DNA of 64,000 bases from CAVOHU01 sp963817885 (lineage in GTDB: Bacteria; Acidobacteriota; Vicinamibacteria; Vicinamibacterales; JAKQTR01), in the NCBI GenBank assembly GCA_963817885.1, contig CAWFQE010000003.1, forward strand, positions 62,001-126,000. Direction: 5' to 3'. The position numbers and the translations under genes were made by a program. This document shows positions 26,251 through 36,547 of the stretch, one piece after another; position 1 is the stretch's first letter; every line of letters begins with the position of its first letter. The notes beneath the pieces were generated by a model, which was not told the origin of the DNA, made no database searches, and saw only the letters and a program-made list of their open reading frames with translations.

Positions 26251-28062
26251 ATGTCCTTGCCCGTTCGCGTGTGCGTGGCCGCGCTCTCCGTGCTGGCGGC
26301 GATCGCATCCGGTCCGGTCAACGACGTGTCGGCCCGTCAGGCTCCCTCCGCCACCGAACACCAGCCAGGCCCCACGGTTGATTTCGTCGCTGTGCAGGCC
26401 GATGGCGCCCCGGTCCTCGACCTCCAGCCCTCCGACGCGCAGATTCGCATCGCCGGGAAATCCAGGAGCATCCGGTCGCTGCGGTTGAACGTGACTGCGA
26501 AGCCGCCATCTCTTGACGGCGCCAGTCCCAGCCTGCCTCCGCCCTACGGTACGAACGCCGACGTCGTCTCGGGCCGCACCTTCGCGCTTGTCGTCGATGA
26601 AGCGTCGTTTCCCCCGGGCGGCGAGCAGCCGCTTCGGAACGCGGTGAACGGGCTGCTGCCGCACCTTGGCTCCACAGATCAGAGCGTGATCGTTGCGTTG
26701 CCGTTTGGCGGCGTGAAGGTGCAGCTGACCTCCGATCTGTTGCGCGTGCGTTCGGCAATGGACAAGATCGGCGGCCAGGGGTCGGCAACCGAGACCGGAT
26801 CGGACATGGCGTGCCGGACCCGCCGGTTCCTCGACTCGCTCGATGGCTTCCTGTCCAGCCACGCCGGGCGCACCGCGCCGCTCACCGTCGTGCTGTTCAC
26901 GGCGGGCCTCGCCGGGCCTCGCCGCGACAAGGCGATGGCGCTCGGGCCGGGGATGTGCGAGCTGGCGGTGGATGACTTCAGCCGCGTCACCGTGGCCGCG
27001 AGCGCCGCGCGCGCCAACCTGTATATCCTGCAGCCGGCCAACATCGGGATGACCGGGTCCGCGTGGCGAGAAACCATCGCCGGCGCGAACTATCTCGGCT
27101 CCGATAATCCACTCATCGGCATCGAGCACCTGGCCGGCGCCACCGGCGGCACGCGCCTGCCGCTCGACGCGACCGGCACGGCGTCGCTGCTGCGAGTGGC
27201 CAGAGAGACGTCCGCGTTCTACGTTGCGGAACTCGAGCCCGAGCGCAACGAGGTCTTCGGCCGTGCCCGTTCTCTCGAGGTGCGAGCCCTTCGCCGCGGC
27301 GTCACCGTGCGCGCACGACCGGAAATCACCTTTGCCCAGCCTCTGCCGCACACTGCAGCGACGCGGCTCACGGTTCCCGACTTGCTCCTTTCGCGAGAGG
27401 CGTTCACCGACCTTCCGCTACGAGCGGCCGGCTTTGCGGTCCAGGAACCGAACGGACGATTGCGCGTCGGCGTCGTGGTGGAATCGGGCAATCCGGCAGC
27501 ATCGCTCGACTCGGTGGGGGCAGCCCTTGTCGACGGCGACGGTCACATCGCGGCCCGCTGGTTCGCCGCCGACTCCTCCGCGCGGCCGCTCATTGGCGCG
27601 ATGGTCGCCCCGCCCGGAACCTACCGGCTGCGGGTCGCCGCGATGGACAGCGGCGGCCGGCCAGGGGCGGCGGAGGAGGTCATCGAGGCGCGCCTCACGC
27701 CGGTCGGTCCGCTCCTGCTCGGATCGCTGTTGCTCGGAGTCTCGCGCGACGACGAGGTTGCGCCCCGGCTGGAGTTCGGCGCCGAGCCGTCAGCCATCGT
27801 GACATTCGACATCTACGGCGGTGTGGCCGGCATGCGCATTTCCGCTACGATGGAGGTGGCCCGCGCGCTGGACGGGCCCGCTCTCGTCACCTTGCCGCTC
27901 GCGCTGGCACGCGCGGATGAGTCGCGCGTGGTGGCCACCGGAGCGGCGCCGATCGGTGCGTTGCCGCCGGGCGACTACGTTGTCCGAGGCGTCATCCGGC
28001 TCGAGGACGGAACGATGGGCCGTGTCACGCGCACGCTCAGGAAAGTCCCGCGCCAGGACTAG
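26251..28062 (+). CDS. VWFA-related acidobacterial secreted protein (603 aa)
   Basis: An exported protein with a von Willebrand A-like domain of the type seen widely in Acidobacteriota. ATG 26251 (MSLPVRVCVAAL) gives a signal peptide and has CGAGGGG upstream; the frame to 26155 overlaps the terminator and is not used. The VWFA-like fold runs from VDFVAVQADGAPVLDL (about 45) through RTFALVVDEASF and TVVLFTAGLAG to about residue 310. The MIDAS motif is degenerate: VDEAS stands where DxSxS is expected, so metal-dependent adhesion may be lost. The C-terminal half is beta-rich and ends in a repeat of GDYVVRGVIRLEDG type. The stop is one base before the start of the next gene, so the two are co-transcribed. 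Confidence 0.85.
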   Translation: MSLPVRVCVAALSVLAAIASGPVNDVSARQAPSATEHQPGPTVDFVAVQADGAPVLDLQPSDAQIRIAGKSRSIRSLRLNVTAKPPSLDGASPSLPPPYGTNADVVSGRTFALVVDEASFPPGGEQPLRNAVNGLLPHLGSTDQSVIVALPFGGVKVQLTSDLLRVRSAMDKIGGQGSATETGSDMACRTRRFLDSLDGFLSSHAGRTAPLTVVLFTAGLAGPRRDKAMALGPGMCELAVDDFSRVTVAASAARANLYILQPANIGMTGSAWRETIAGANYLGSDNPLIGIEHLAGATGGTRLPLDATGTASLLRVARETSAFYVAELEPERNEVFGRARSLEVRALRRGVTVRARPEITFAQPLPHTAATRLTVPDLLLSREAFTDLPLRAAGFAVQEPNGRLRVGVVVESGNPAASLDSVGAALVDGDGHIAARWFAADSSARPLIGAMVAPPGTYRLRVAAMDSGGRPGAAEEVIEARLTPVGPLLLGSLLLGVSRDDEVAPRLEFGAEPSAIVTFDIYGGVAGMRISATMEVARALDGPALVTLPLALARADESRVVATGAAPIGALPPGDYVVRGVIRLEDGTMGRVTRTLRKVPRQD

Positions 28063-28063
28063 C

Positions 28064-30386
28064 ATGAACTTTCGTCGAGGGCGTTTTGGCCTGGCACTGG
28101 CAGGGGCCACGTTGCTGGCCCTGATCGTTCGCCTCACGTACCTGGCGGAGCTCGGCGGGAGCCCGCCGTTCGCCGGACTGATGGGCGACAGCCGCCAGTA
28201 CGCCGCGTGGGCGCAGCAGATCGCGGGCGGGCAGTGGTTCGGGACGGAGGTCTTCTATCAGACCCCGCTTTACCCGTACTGGCTCGCCATCATCTTCCGG
28301 CTGGCCGGATACGACCTTGGCCTGGTCCGCGTCGTGCAGGCCATTCTCGGTGCCGCCTCCTGCGCCCTGCTCGGCCTGGCGGGCCGCCGGTTCTTCTCGG
28401 ACCGCGTGGGCGTCATTGCCGGATTGCTGCTGGCCGTCTACCCTCCGGCGTTCTTCTTCGACGGACTGATCCAGAAATCGTCGCTCGACATCTTTCTGAT
28501 CACGCTGATGCTCGCGCTGGTCGCCGAATTCCGGGCCCGGCGCAACTGGAAGTGGCTGGCGGCCCTGGGCGTGACCACCGCGGCCTTCGTGCTGAATCGC
28601 GAGAATGCCCGGGTCCTCTACCCGGTTATCGGCGCCTGGCTCCTGCTCGACTTTCGGGACGTGCCGTTCCGCCGGCGCGTCGCGTGGGCGGCCGTGTTCG
28701 TCGCCGCCTCGATGGCCGCGCTGGTGCCGGTCGGTCTCAGGAACTACAGGGTTGGCGGCGAGTTCCTGGTCTCGACCTCCCAGCTCGGATCGAATTTCTA
28801 CATCGGAAACCACTTGCAGGCGTCCGGCACGTACGAACCGCTCGTGCCGGAGCGGGGCGACCCGGTGTACGAGCGCGAGGATGCCACGCGTCTCGCATCG
28901 GCTGCCGCCGGCCGCGCGCTCTCTCCTGGCGCAGTGTCCGACTACTGGCTCGGACAATCGTTCGGCTATATCCGCAGCCATCCGATGGAGTGGCTGGGCC
29001 TGCTGGCGAAGAAGGTGTTCCTCACGTTCAACGCGGCGGAACTTCCCGACACTGAATCAATCGCCGCGTATGCCGACTTCTCCCGGATGCTGCGGGCGCT
29101 CATCTGGCTCAATCTCGGCGTGATGCTGCCGCTGGCCGCGTTCGGAGCCTGGGCACAACGCGCCCGGTGGCAGTCTCTGCTCATCCTGTACGCGATGTTC
29201 GCAAGCCTGGCGCTCGCGGTCGCGCTCTTCTATGTGGTCGCCCGCTATCGGCATCCCCTCATCCCCATCGTCCTGTTGTTTTCGGCGGCGGGAGTGAGCG
29301 GTCTCCTGGACTTGCTGCGCCGGGCTGATGATCGCCCGGCCCTCGCAACGGCGACCCGCGGGAAGGCGCGGAAGCCGCCCATCCGGCAACAGGTGTCGCC
29401 GACGCCGAACCGGGAGCGGCGGTGGTGGGTGGGGCTGTCGGTCGCGGGGCTGGTCGCCATCGTGGCGAACGTTCCGGTCAACGTAGCTCACGACGAGACG
29501 TACCTCAACCTGGGCTCGCTCCTGATGCAGAACGGCAGACCGGCTGAGGCCATTCCTCTCCTGGTGAAGGCCGTCGCGCTCGACCCTGCCTACGCCGAGC
29601 CGCACTTCAGGCTGGGCCTGGCCTACCAGGACGCCGGAGATCCGCTGGCCGCCATCGAGGAGTTCACGCAGACGGTTCGCCTGCGTCCCGGCCACGGCGA
29701 GGCGCACAACGCACTTGGCGTCCTGTTGCGCGGCTTGAACCGGACGAGTGAGGCGCTTCCGCACTTCCAGGATGCGGCCCGATACGCGCCCGACTCGGTC
29801 GCGGCGCACTCGAACCTGGGGCTGGCCTTGATGGAGGCCGGGCGGGCGGGTGAGGCCATCGCCGAGCACCGGCGGGCGATCGTCCTGGCGCCCGACAATC
29901 CCAGCTCGCACAACAACCTCGCCATGGCCCTTCAGCAGACGGGCGATGTCCGTCAGGCGATTGACGAATACCGGAAGGCACTGGCGCTCGACCCGGGCGA
30001 CGCAGATGCGCACAGCAATCTGGCGTTCGCCCTGGCATCCTCCCGCGACTTCGAGCCGGCGTTCGTGCAGTTCCGCGACGCGATTCGGCTGAAGCCGGAC
30101 AACTACGGGGTCCGCATCAACTTCGGCAACGCTCTCTGCGAGGGTGGAAGAACCGCCGAGGGAATCGAACAGTACCGACGCGGCCGCACGACTGTCGCCG
30201 GAGTCCATCGACGCCTTGACCCTCGCAGCCCGGGCGTATGGCCGGTCCGGTCGGCCCGCAGAAGCCCTGGCCAGCCTCGAGAAGGCGCTCGGGGTGGCGA
30301 CCGCGACGGGCCAGACCGACCTCGCCCGGCAGATCGCCGGCGCGATTCGAGACTCGAGGACGCTGACGCGGCGACACGCGCCGTGA
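28064..30386 (+). CDS. GT-C membrane glycosyltransferase fused to TPR repeats (about 773 aa, one frameshift)
   Basis: N-terminal half: about 11 membrane helices of the ArnT/PMT (GT39) type, beginning RRGRFGLALAGATLLALIVRLTYL, with the conserved acidic residue of the first loop in MGDSRQYAAWA and an NREN-type motif after helix 6. These enzymes move sugars from polyprenyl-phosphate carriers to acceptors on the outer face of the membrane. C-terminal half: about eight TPR units from YLNLGSLLMQNGRPAEAI onward. The frame shifts at 30182; removing one G continues the TPRs (RLSPESIDALTLAARAYGRSGRPAEAL) to a stop at 30386. ATG 28064 lies one base after the VWFA stop. The arrangement resembles eukaryotic TMTC O-mannosyltransferases, but a shared function is not shown. 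Confidence 0.85.
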
Positions 30387-30832
30387 GCACGCTCCTGTGC
30401 GTGCGCGCATCCGAAGCGAACGACGGCGCCGCCGATGGATTCGCGAGGGATGCCGCTCTGGTCTCCGCGCTCGCCTGGCTCGATTCACTCGTTCCGAAGT
30501 CGGCTTTGGGCTCCCGGCCCGCATCCGGGGCGAAACGTGTTCACTACAAGTGAGTTCGAGCATGGATCTGCGGCACGATCCGGCGCCGTCGCAGCCAGGA
30601 TCGTGATCGGCGAATTCCGCGACCCGCGACTGCGGGAGCGCTATAATGCGCGCGGTTCGGCCCATCCAGTCACCCGGCCCGGCGAGGGTCTGCCGAGGCG
30701 AACCACAGGACAGGCTGGCCCCAAGGCGCGCATGCTCGTCGAGATCATGTCGGCAGGGCGTCAACCGATGCCGGGTGATCGTGCTGCGTGATCCCCGAGC
30801 GCGCAACGCTCGACTCCAGAGAGAGGCGCAAC
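30387..30832 (+). other. Intergenic region before the hybrid histidine kinase
   Basis: The 446 bases hold no recognisable gene. A 56-codon frame starting at a GTG that overlaps the TPR stop (30383-30553) has no family resemblance. A perfect TATAAT sits at 30642-30647. Confidence 0.45.
30642..30647 (+). promoter_or_regulatory. Candidate -10 box TATAAT upstream of the hybrid kinase
   Basis: An exact consensus hexamer in GC-rich DNA, 186 bases before the kinase start. The -35 position (GCGACC at 17-base spacing) is poor, so confidence is limited. Confidence 0.4.
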
Positions 30833-32941
30833 GTGAATTCGGATCGGGATGCGAAGGGTGATCGTTCGGCGGTTTGCGCCGGGGCTGACAGGGCTCTGGC
30901 GTCGTTGTCGTCGGGAGACCCGGACACGCTCTCGCCGGCGGCCCTCCGCGAGCTCGTTGCGACCTTGCGGGCGCAGCAACGCGCGCTCGAGGCCGAGATC
31001 GAAGGCCTCCGGAGCGAGGCCGCGGCGAGCCATAAGCGCGAGGCCCAGTATCAACTGATCTCCCGCCTGACGTCGGATTACGTGTTCCAGCTCGACGTCG
31101 CGGCCGATGGCGGCATCGAGATGAGCATGGTGTCGGACCGGTACGAGCCCGACACCGGGCGACGGCTCGATCAGGCCCGCACGCCTGCGCAGTGGGCCCA
31201 GCTGATTCATCCGGATGATGCCGCGCGGTTCTTCGACCTGCTGAAGAAGCTGATTGCCGAGGGCGGGACCATCGAGTTCGAGGGCCGGTTCCGCCGCGAG
31301 GACGGCCGATTCCGATCCGTTCACGTGGTGGCGGACGCCTTGCGCGACTCCACGACCGGCCGCGTCGCGACCATTGTCGGGGCCGTGGCAGATATCACCG
31401 CGCGCAGGCAAGCCGAGCAACTGCTCGAACTCCTGAAGTATTCGGTCGACGTGGCCCCGCACGGCGCCTACTGGATCGATCCGGACGGGCAATTCGTGTA
31501 CGTCAACCAGGCTGGCTGCCAGGCCCTCGGGTGCACCCAGGACGAGATGTTGAAGATGAGCGTGTTCGACGTGAATCCCCGGGCGACGCCCGCCCGGTGG
31601 GCCGAGGTCTGGAACGCCATGAAGGCCCGGGGATCCTCGACGCTCGAATCCGAGCACCGGCGCAAGGACGGCTCGGTCTTCCCGGTGCAGCTCACCCAGG
31701 CATACGTCAAGTTCGGGGACCGGGAATACTGCAACGGGTTCGCCGAGGATCTGACCGAGCGCAAGCGGGCGGACGCCGAGCGGCGGAAACTCGAATCGCA
31801 GCTGGCCCAGTCCCAGAAGATGGAATCGGTCGGCCGCCTGGCCGGCGGCGTGGCGCACGATTTCAACAACATGCTTGGCGTCATCCTGGGCCACGCGGAG
31901 ATGGCGCTCGGGCAACTGGATCACGCGCATCCGCTCCACGCGGACCTGCTGGAGATACAGAAGGCTGCCCAGCGATCTGCGGACCTGACCAGCCAGTTGC
32001 TCGCCTTCGCCAGGCGGCAGACCGTGGCGCCCCGCGTGCTCGACCTGAACGAGACAGTCGACGGCATGCTCAAGATGCTGCGCCGGCTCATCGGCGAAGA
32101 CATCTCGCTCGCCTGGATCCCGGGAAAGGACGCCAGGAAGGTCAGGGTCGATCCCTCACAGGTCAATCAGCTTCTCGCCAACCTGTGTGTGAACGCGCGC
32201 GACGCGATCGCGGGCGTCGGCGCGATCTCCATCGAAACCGGGATCGCGGTGATCGATGAGGCGCACTGTGCCGATCATCGCGATGCGTCGCCCGGCACAT
32301 ACGTGGTGCTCGGCGTCGGTGACAACGGGTGCGGGATGACGAGCGAGATCATCGACCATCTCTTCGAGCCGTTCTTCACCACCAAGGGCCCGCGGGAAGG
32401 CACCGGGCTGGGGCTGGCGACCGTCTACGGCATCGTTCGCCAGAATGGCGGCTTCGTCGACGTCTGCAGCGAGCCCGGAAAGGGCACGACCTTCCGGATC
32501 TACCTGCCGGAGTACCAGGTGAAGGCCGGGACCATCCCGGCCGTCGACGCCGTGGCCCAGACGCAGACCGGCAAGGAGACCGTGCTGCTGGTCGAGGACG
32601 AACCGGCGATCCTGAAGGTCGCCACGCGAATGCTCGAGCGCCTCGGCTACGACGTGCTGCCCGCCGGCACGCCCGGCTCGGCGATTCGCATCGCCGACGA
32701 GCACCCGGGCGACATCCATCTGCTCGTTGCCGACGTCGTCATGCCCGAGATGAACGGCCGTGACCTGGCGAAGCGCCTGATCGCGACGTATCCGGCCATG
32801 AAGCGGCTGTTCATGTCCGGCTACACGGCCGACGTCATCGCTCATCGCGGGGTGCTCGACGAGGGCGTGCACTTCATCCAGAAGCCGTTCACCTCGGCCG
32901 CCCTGTCAGTCAAGGTCCGCGAGGCGCTCGATCATCGATGA
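30833..32941 (+). CDS. Hybrid sensor histidine kinase with two PAS domains and a receiver (702 aa)
   Basis: A soluble hybrid kinase. A coiled-coil (about 40-75) precedes PAS-1 (LISRLTSDYVFQLD to VADITARRQAE) and PAS-2 (YSVDVAPHGAYWIDPDGQFVYVN to EDLTERKRAD). The dimerisation domain carries phospho-accepting His342 in GGVAHDFNNMLGV. The ATPase domain has NLCVNARDAI, DNGCGM and GTGLGLATVYGIV. A C-terminal receiver starts ETVLLVEDEP with phospho-acceptor Asp634 in VADVVMPEMNG and Lys in FIQKPF. GTG 30833 is chosen because an AGAGAGG site lies 7 bases before it; an in-frame GTG at 30788 is the alternative. No response regulator gene is adjacent, so the output is probably a phosphorelay to an unlinked partner. 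Confidence 0.93.
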   Translation: MNSDRDAKGDRSAVCAGADRALASLSSGDPDTLSPAALRELVATLRAQQRALEAEIEGLRSEAAASHKREAQYQLISRLTSDYVFQLDVAADGGIEMSMVSDRYEPDTGRRLDQARTPAQWAQLIHPDDAARFFDLLKKLIAEGGTIEFEGRFRREDGRFRSVHVVADALRDSTTGRVATIVGAVADITARRQAEQLLELLKYSVDVAPHGAYWIDPDGQFVYVNQAGCQALGCTQDEMLKMSVFDVNPRATPARWAEVWNAMKARGSSTLESEHRRKDGSVFPVQLTQAYVKFGDREYCNGFAEDLTERKRADAERRKLESQLAQSQKMESVGRLAGGVAHDFNNMLGVILGHAEMALGQLDHAHPLHADLLEIQKAAQRSADLTSQLLAFARRQTVAPRVLDLNETVDGMLKMLRRLIGEDISLAWIPGKDARKVRVDPSQVNQLLANLCVNARDAIAGVGAISIETGIAVIDEAHCADHRDASPGTYVVLGVGDNGCGMTSEIIDHLFEPFFTTKGPREGTGLGLATVYGIVRQNGGFVDVCSEPGKGTTFRIYLPEYQVKAGTIPAVDAVAQTQTGKETVLLVEDEPAILKVATRMLERLGYDVLPAGTPGSAIRIADEHPGDIHLLVADVVMPEMNGRDLAKRLIATYPAMKRLFMSGYTADVIAHRGVLDEGVHFIQKPFTSAALSVKVREALDHR

Positions 32942-33038
32942 TCGGGCTTCGCGTGTCGGGCTGGCGGCTCGAGGCGGTGACCGGCGCGGGCGCGGGACGC
33001 TGCGCAGGCCAACCGTTGAGCCGACGTGTCAGATGGAG

Positions 33039-33177
33039 GCCGGGGCTTGAGCCCCGGCGAGTCTGGCGGCTCTGAAGAGCCGCCCTACATTGGAGTGCGC
33101 CCTACATTGGAGTGCGCCCTCCATCGGAGTGCCGCCCTCCATCGGACAGGCGAGCGTGGCGGCTCTAAAGAGCCGCC
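33039..33177. repeat. Three perfect short hairpins, REP-like
   Basis: GCCGGGGCT-TG-AGCCCCGGC lies at 33039-33058, and GGCGGCTCT-nn-AGAGCCGCC occurs twice, at 33065-33084 and 33158-33177. All have 9-bp perfect stems and 2-base loops. The last one touches the stop codon of the minus-strand propeller gene (33178). They lie between convergent genes and could act as bidirectional terminators or be dispersed extragenic palindromes. Confidence 0.75.
33082..33150. repeat. Tandem repeat, four copies of a 17-bp unit
   Basis: Unit GCCCTACATTGGAGTGC occurs at 33082-33098 and 33099-33115, then a variant GCCCTCCATCGGAGTGC at 33116-33132, and a fourth diverged copy at 33134-33150. It fills the space between the second and third hairpins of the REP-like cluster. 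Confidence 0.75.
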
Positions 33178-36100
33178 CTACTTGATCGCGATCTTCCTCC
33201 CGGCATTCGTGCGGTTGAACGTCGCCACGTCCTTTTCGACTGCCGCATACGCGGTCTCGGCCGCCGCGAGGTCCTTCTCGATCATGGCCAGCACCTCCAG
33301 CGAGGCGTCTGTAGGGCGATACTCGGGGCCGCCGGCCACGTCGCTTGCGCCGCCACCGACGACGCCGCTGAGCCAGATCAGGTTCAGGTAGACCTTGTAG
33401 GCCTCAACGTACCACTTGTCGTCGCTGTGCATCTCGGTGCGGCTCAGGAGCTGCAACTCGACGCTCATCATCTTCGCGCCGAGATCCCGCAGCGACTGCT
33501 CGATGGGTCTTCTGCCGGCATTGGCGTTCAGCAGATCCTCGATCTGCTTCCGCATCACCTCGAGCCGATTGATCATTCCGACCGATCGGTTGATGTCGTC
33601 GCGAATGCGAATCTGCGTCGCAGTCGAGGCGGCGATGTCCGAGGCTGAGCCCGGCAGCTTCGGGTCGCCGAGGATCTCGAGACGGCGCGTGACCGTCTGG
33701 CCGCCAGCCGTCATCCGCACGGCGTAACGGCCGGGCGTGGCCAGCGGTCCCTGTCGCTGCGGCCCCTGGATGCCCCAGTGCAGGATCGGCCGCACGTCCT
33801 TCCCTTTGAACCGCGCCTCTTCCCAGATGTGAGGGTTGTCGGGCGGAATGGTCCGCAGCTCGGGCTGCGCCGGCCCCTCGTAGCGGAGATCCCAGGTGAC
33901 GCGGTTGAGCCCGGCGCGTCCCGGCCCGTCGAGCCTGCGAATCACCGAGCCGTTCGCATCGAGAATCTCGATCGGGATCCGGGCTGCGGAGGCCGCGTTC
34001 AGCGAATAGAGGAACTCGGCGCTTCCGCCGCGCGCCAGCCGGAATCCCGGGCGAGGCGTGTAGAGGAACGCGGGCGCGTTCGCATCGACCTGGTCCTGCT
34101 GTTCCAGCCGCGTGATGTCACGCAGCACGAACAGCCCGCGCCCGTAGGTCGAGACGACCACGTCGTGGTACTGCGGCTGCACTTCGATCCAGCTCACCGG
34201 CGCCGAAGGGAGTCCGTCGTTCAGCTTCTGCCACGTCTTCCCATCGTCCAGCGAGTAGAAGAAGCCGTGGCCCGTTCCGGCAAAGAGCATCCCGCGGCGA
34301 TTCGGGTTCTCGGCGACCGAGAGCACGTAGTCCAGCGGGTGGCCCTTTGGCAGCCCGTCGCTCAATCGCGTCCACGTCCGGCCGAAGTCGCTCGTCTTGA
34401 AGATGAACGGGTTCCGGTTGTCCATCAGGTGATCGTCCACCGCGACGTAGGCCGTGCCCGCGTCGAAGCGCGAGGGCTCGATCTTCCGGATCGTGCCCCA
34501 CTCGGGAATGCCCGGGACGTTCTTCGTGACGTTTGTCCAGTTGTCGCCGCCGTCGCGGGTGAGCCAGAGCAACCCGTCGTTGGTGCCCGCCCAGATCAGG
34601 CCTTTTTCGAGTTTCGAGGGAGCGATGGCGAACACAACCTCCCCGTAGAACTGGCCGAGGTTGTCGCCGATGATGCCGCCCGACGACACGATTCGGCTCG
34701 GATCCTGCGAGGACAGGTCCGGGCTGATGATCTGCCAGGTCTGGCCGCGGTCGCGTGTCCTGAAGATCACCTGGCAGCCGTAGTAGACCGTCTCGGCTTC
34801 GAACGGATCGATGGCCAGGGGCGGCGTCCAGTGACAGCGATACCGCGTCTTGTTCGGCTCGGAATCGAGCGTGTGAATCCACGGGCTCACCGAGCGCGCG
34901 TTGCCGAGACGGTTGTCGTATCGCGTGACCTCGTTGCCGTAGCAGCTCGCCCACACGACATCGGGATTGCCGGGAACCGGGATTGTGAAGCCGGATTCAC
35001 AACCGCCGAGCCCCGCCTGCCACGGGACACCGCCGCCTCGACCGCCGCCTGCGCCGCCGCGGCCGCCGGGTGCGGGCGGGGGAGCGTACGAGGGCACGTT
35101 GGTGACCGGCACGGGCGAATTGCCCGGGCCCCGCATCGTTCCGTCGTCCTGGCGGTTGCTGTAGATCCAGGTACGGCACCTGGTCGTCGACGGCGACGTG
35201 ATACATCTGGCCGACAGGCAGCTGGACCGTCTGGAACGTCTTTGCGTGGTCCCTCGTGAAGTTCAGCCCGGCATCGTCAGTCACGACCCAGTGGTCGCCG
35301 TTCTTCGGATCGATCCAGATGTCGTGGCAGTCGCCGCACCGCCCGCCGCCCGGAGGGAAGGTGAGGCCGCCATCGGTCGAACGATGGAAGCTGCTGTTGG
35401 CGATGAGCACCTCGTCCGGGTTCTGCGGGTTGACCGCGATGCGGATGTAATAACCCGCGCGGCCGATCAGGCGGCGATCCCAGCTCACGACCTTCCACGT
35501 GTCGCCGCTGTCGTCGCTGCGCCACAGCGAGCCCTGGCCGGCGGTCTGGATCAGGGCGAACATCCGCTTCGAATTGGACGGGGCAATGGCCACGTCGATC
35601 TTGCCGACCGGAGGCTTCGGCATCCCCGTCTCGACTTTCTGCCACGTCGAGCCGCCGTCCCGCGACCGGTAGACGCCGCTGCCCGGGCCGCCGCTGAACA
35701 TCGCCCAGGTGTGCATCACGACCTGCCACATGCCGGCGATCAGGAGCTTGGGGTCTTTCGGATCGAGGGCGAGGCCCGAGCAGCCCGTATCGGGGTTCAC
35801 AAACAGCACGCGCTGCCAGTTCCTGCCGCCGTCGGTGGTGCGGTACACGCCGCGCTCTTCCTGCGGGCCGGTCGTGCGTCCGAGCACGCACGCGAACACG
35901 ATGTCCGGATTGGTCGGGTGAACGACCACGCGACCGATCCGGCCGGACTCGCGCAGGCCCATGTTGACCCACGACTTTCCCGCATCGCTGGAGCGGTAGA
36001 TCCCGTCGCCCATGATGTCGGCGTCGCGGATCGCCCACGCCTCGCCGGTGCCGGCCCAGACCTGGTTCGGGTCCGACGGGGCGACCGCCAGGGAGCCAAT

Positions 36101-36398
36101 CGCTTGTACAGGCTGATCGTCGAAGATGGGCTCGAAGTTCTGCCCGCCGTCGGTCGTCTTCCAGACGCCGCCCGATGCCGCGCCTGCGTAGTACGTTCTT
36201 CTGATCGCCGGGAACGCCGGCAATCGCCGAGAAGCGGCCCGCGCTGGGAGGGCCGACATAGCGGAAGCGCAACGGTTCAACGACGGGTTCGGAGCCCTGG
36301 CCCCCGCCTCGTCCCTGAGCGTTCAGTGCGACGGCGAGAGCCGACGCGGCGAGCGCGCCAAGAACCATCCTGAATCCGGTCCGGGTTGTCTGGCGCAT
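33178..36398 (-). CDS. Secreted BNR/VPS10-type beta-propeller protein 1 (about 1072 aa, two frameshifts)
   Basis: A large exported protein with a signal peptide (MRQTTRTGFRMVLGAL to LNAQG) and a GGAGGAGG ribosome site upstream of ATG 36398. It contains many Asp-box/BNR repeats of sortilin or xyloglucanase style: GGVWKTTDGGQ, GDGIYRSSDAGKSW, GVYRTTDGGRNW, GDTWKVVSWD, GQTWQIISPD, GKTWQKLNDG. A glycine-rich linker (about 35030-35080) and a C-terminal Ig-like and helical tail follow the propellers. Frames break at 36196-36197 and 35171-35172; dropping one base at each point joins three matching segments. Members of this family are often annotated as glycosyl hydrolases or sialidases, but I see no catalytic residues that prove this. 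A paralog of identical corrected length lies at 44668-47887. Confidence 0.85.
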
Positions 36399-36547
36399 GC
36401 GTGCATCCTCCTCCTGTGGCGGAAGGACGATCGGGACGCTGCACGCGTGCGACCGGCAGGGGCCGGAGCCCGGCCGGTTGGGTCGCACCCGCCCGGGCGT
36501 CGTGACCTTCGAGCCCGGGTGGCGGCTTGCGGGGGGCCCGCTGTCGG

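Noticed and set aside
22765..27351. A 1528-codon open frame on the minus strand opposite the Oar-type receptor and VWFA genes.
   Set aside because: High-GC genomes produce long antisense frames. Its product is Arg/Gly/His-rich with no domain, and both plus-strand genes have clear family motifs, signal peptides and a terminator.
30383..30553. A 56-codon frame starting at the GTG overlapping the TPR stop.
   Set aside because: No family resemblance. It is the out-of-frame continuation of the same frame that the upstream part of the TPR gene used before the break.
33778..35259. A 493-codon plus-strand frame opposite propeller protein 1.
   Set aside because: The minus strand has continuous Asp-box repeats over this interval; the plus-strand product has no domain.
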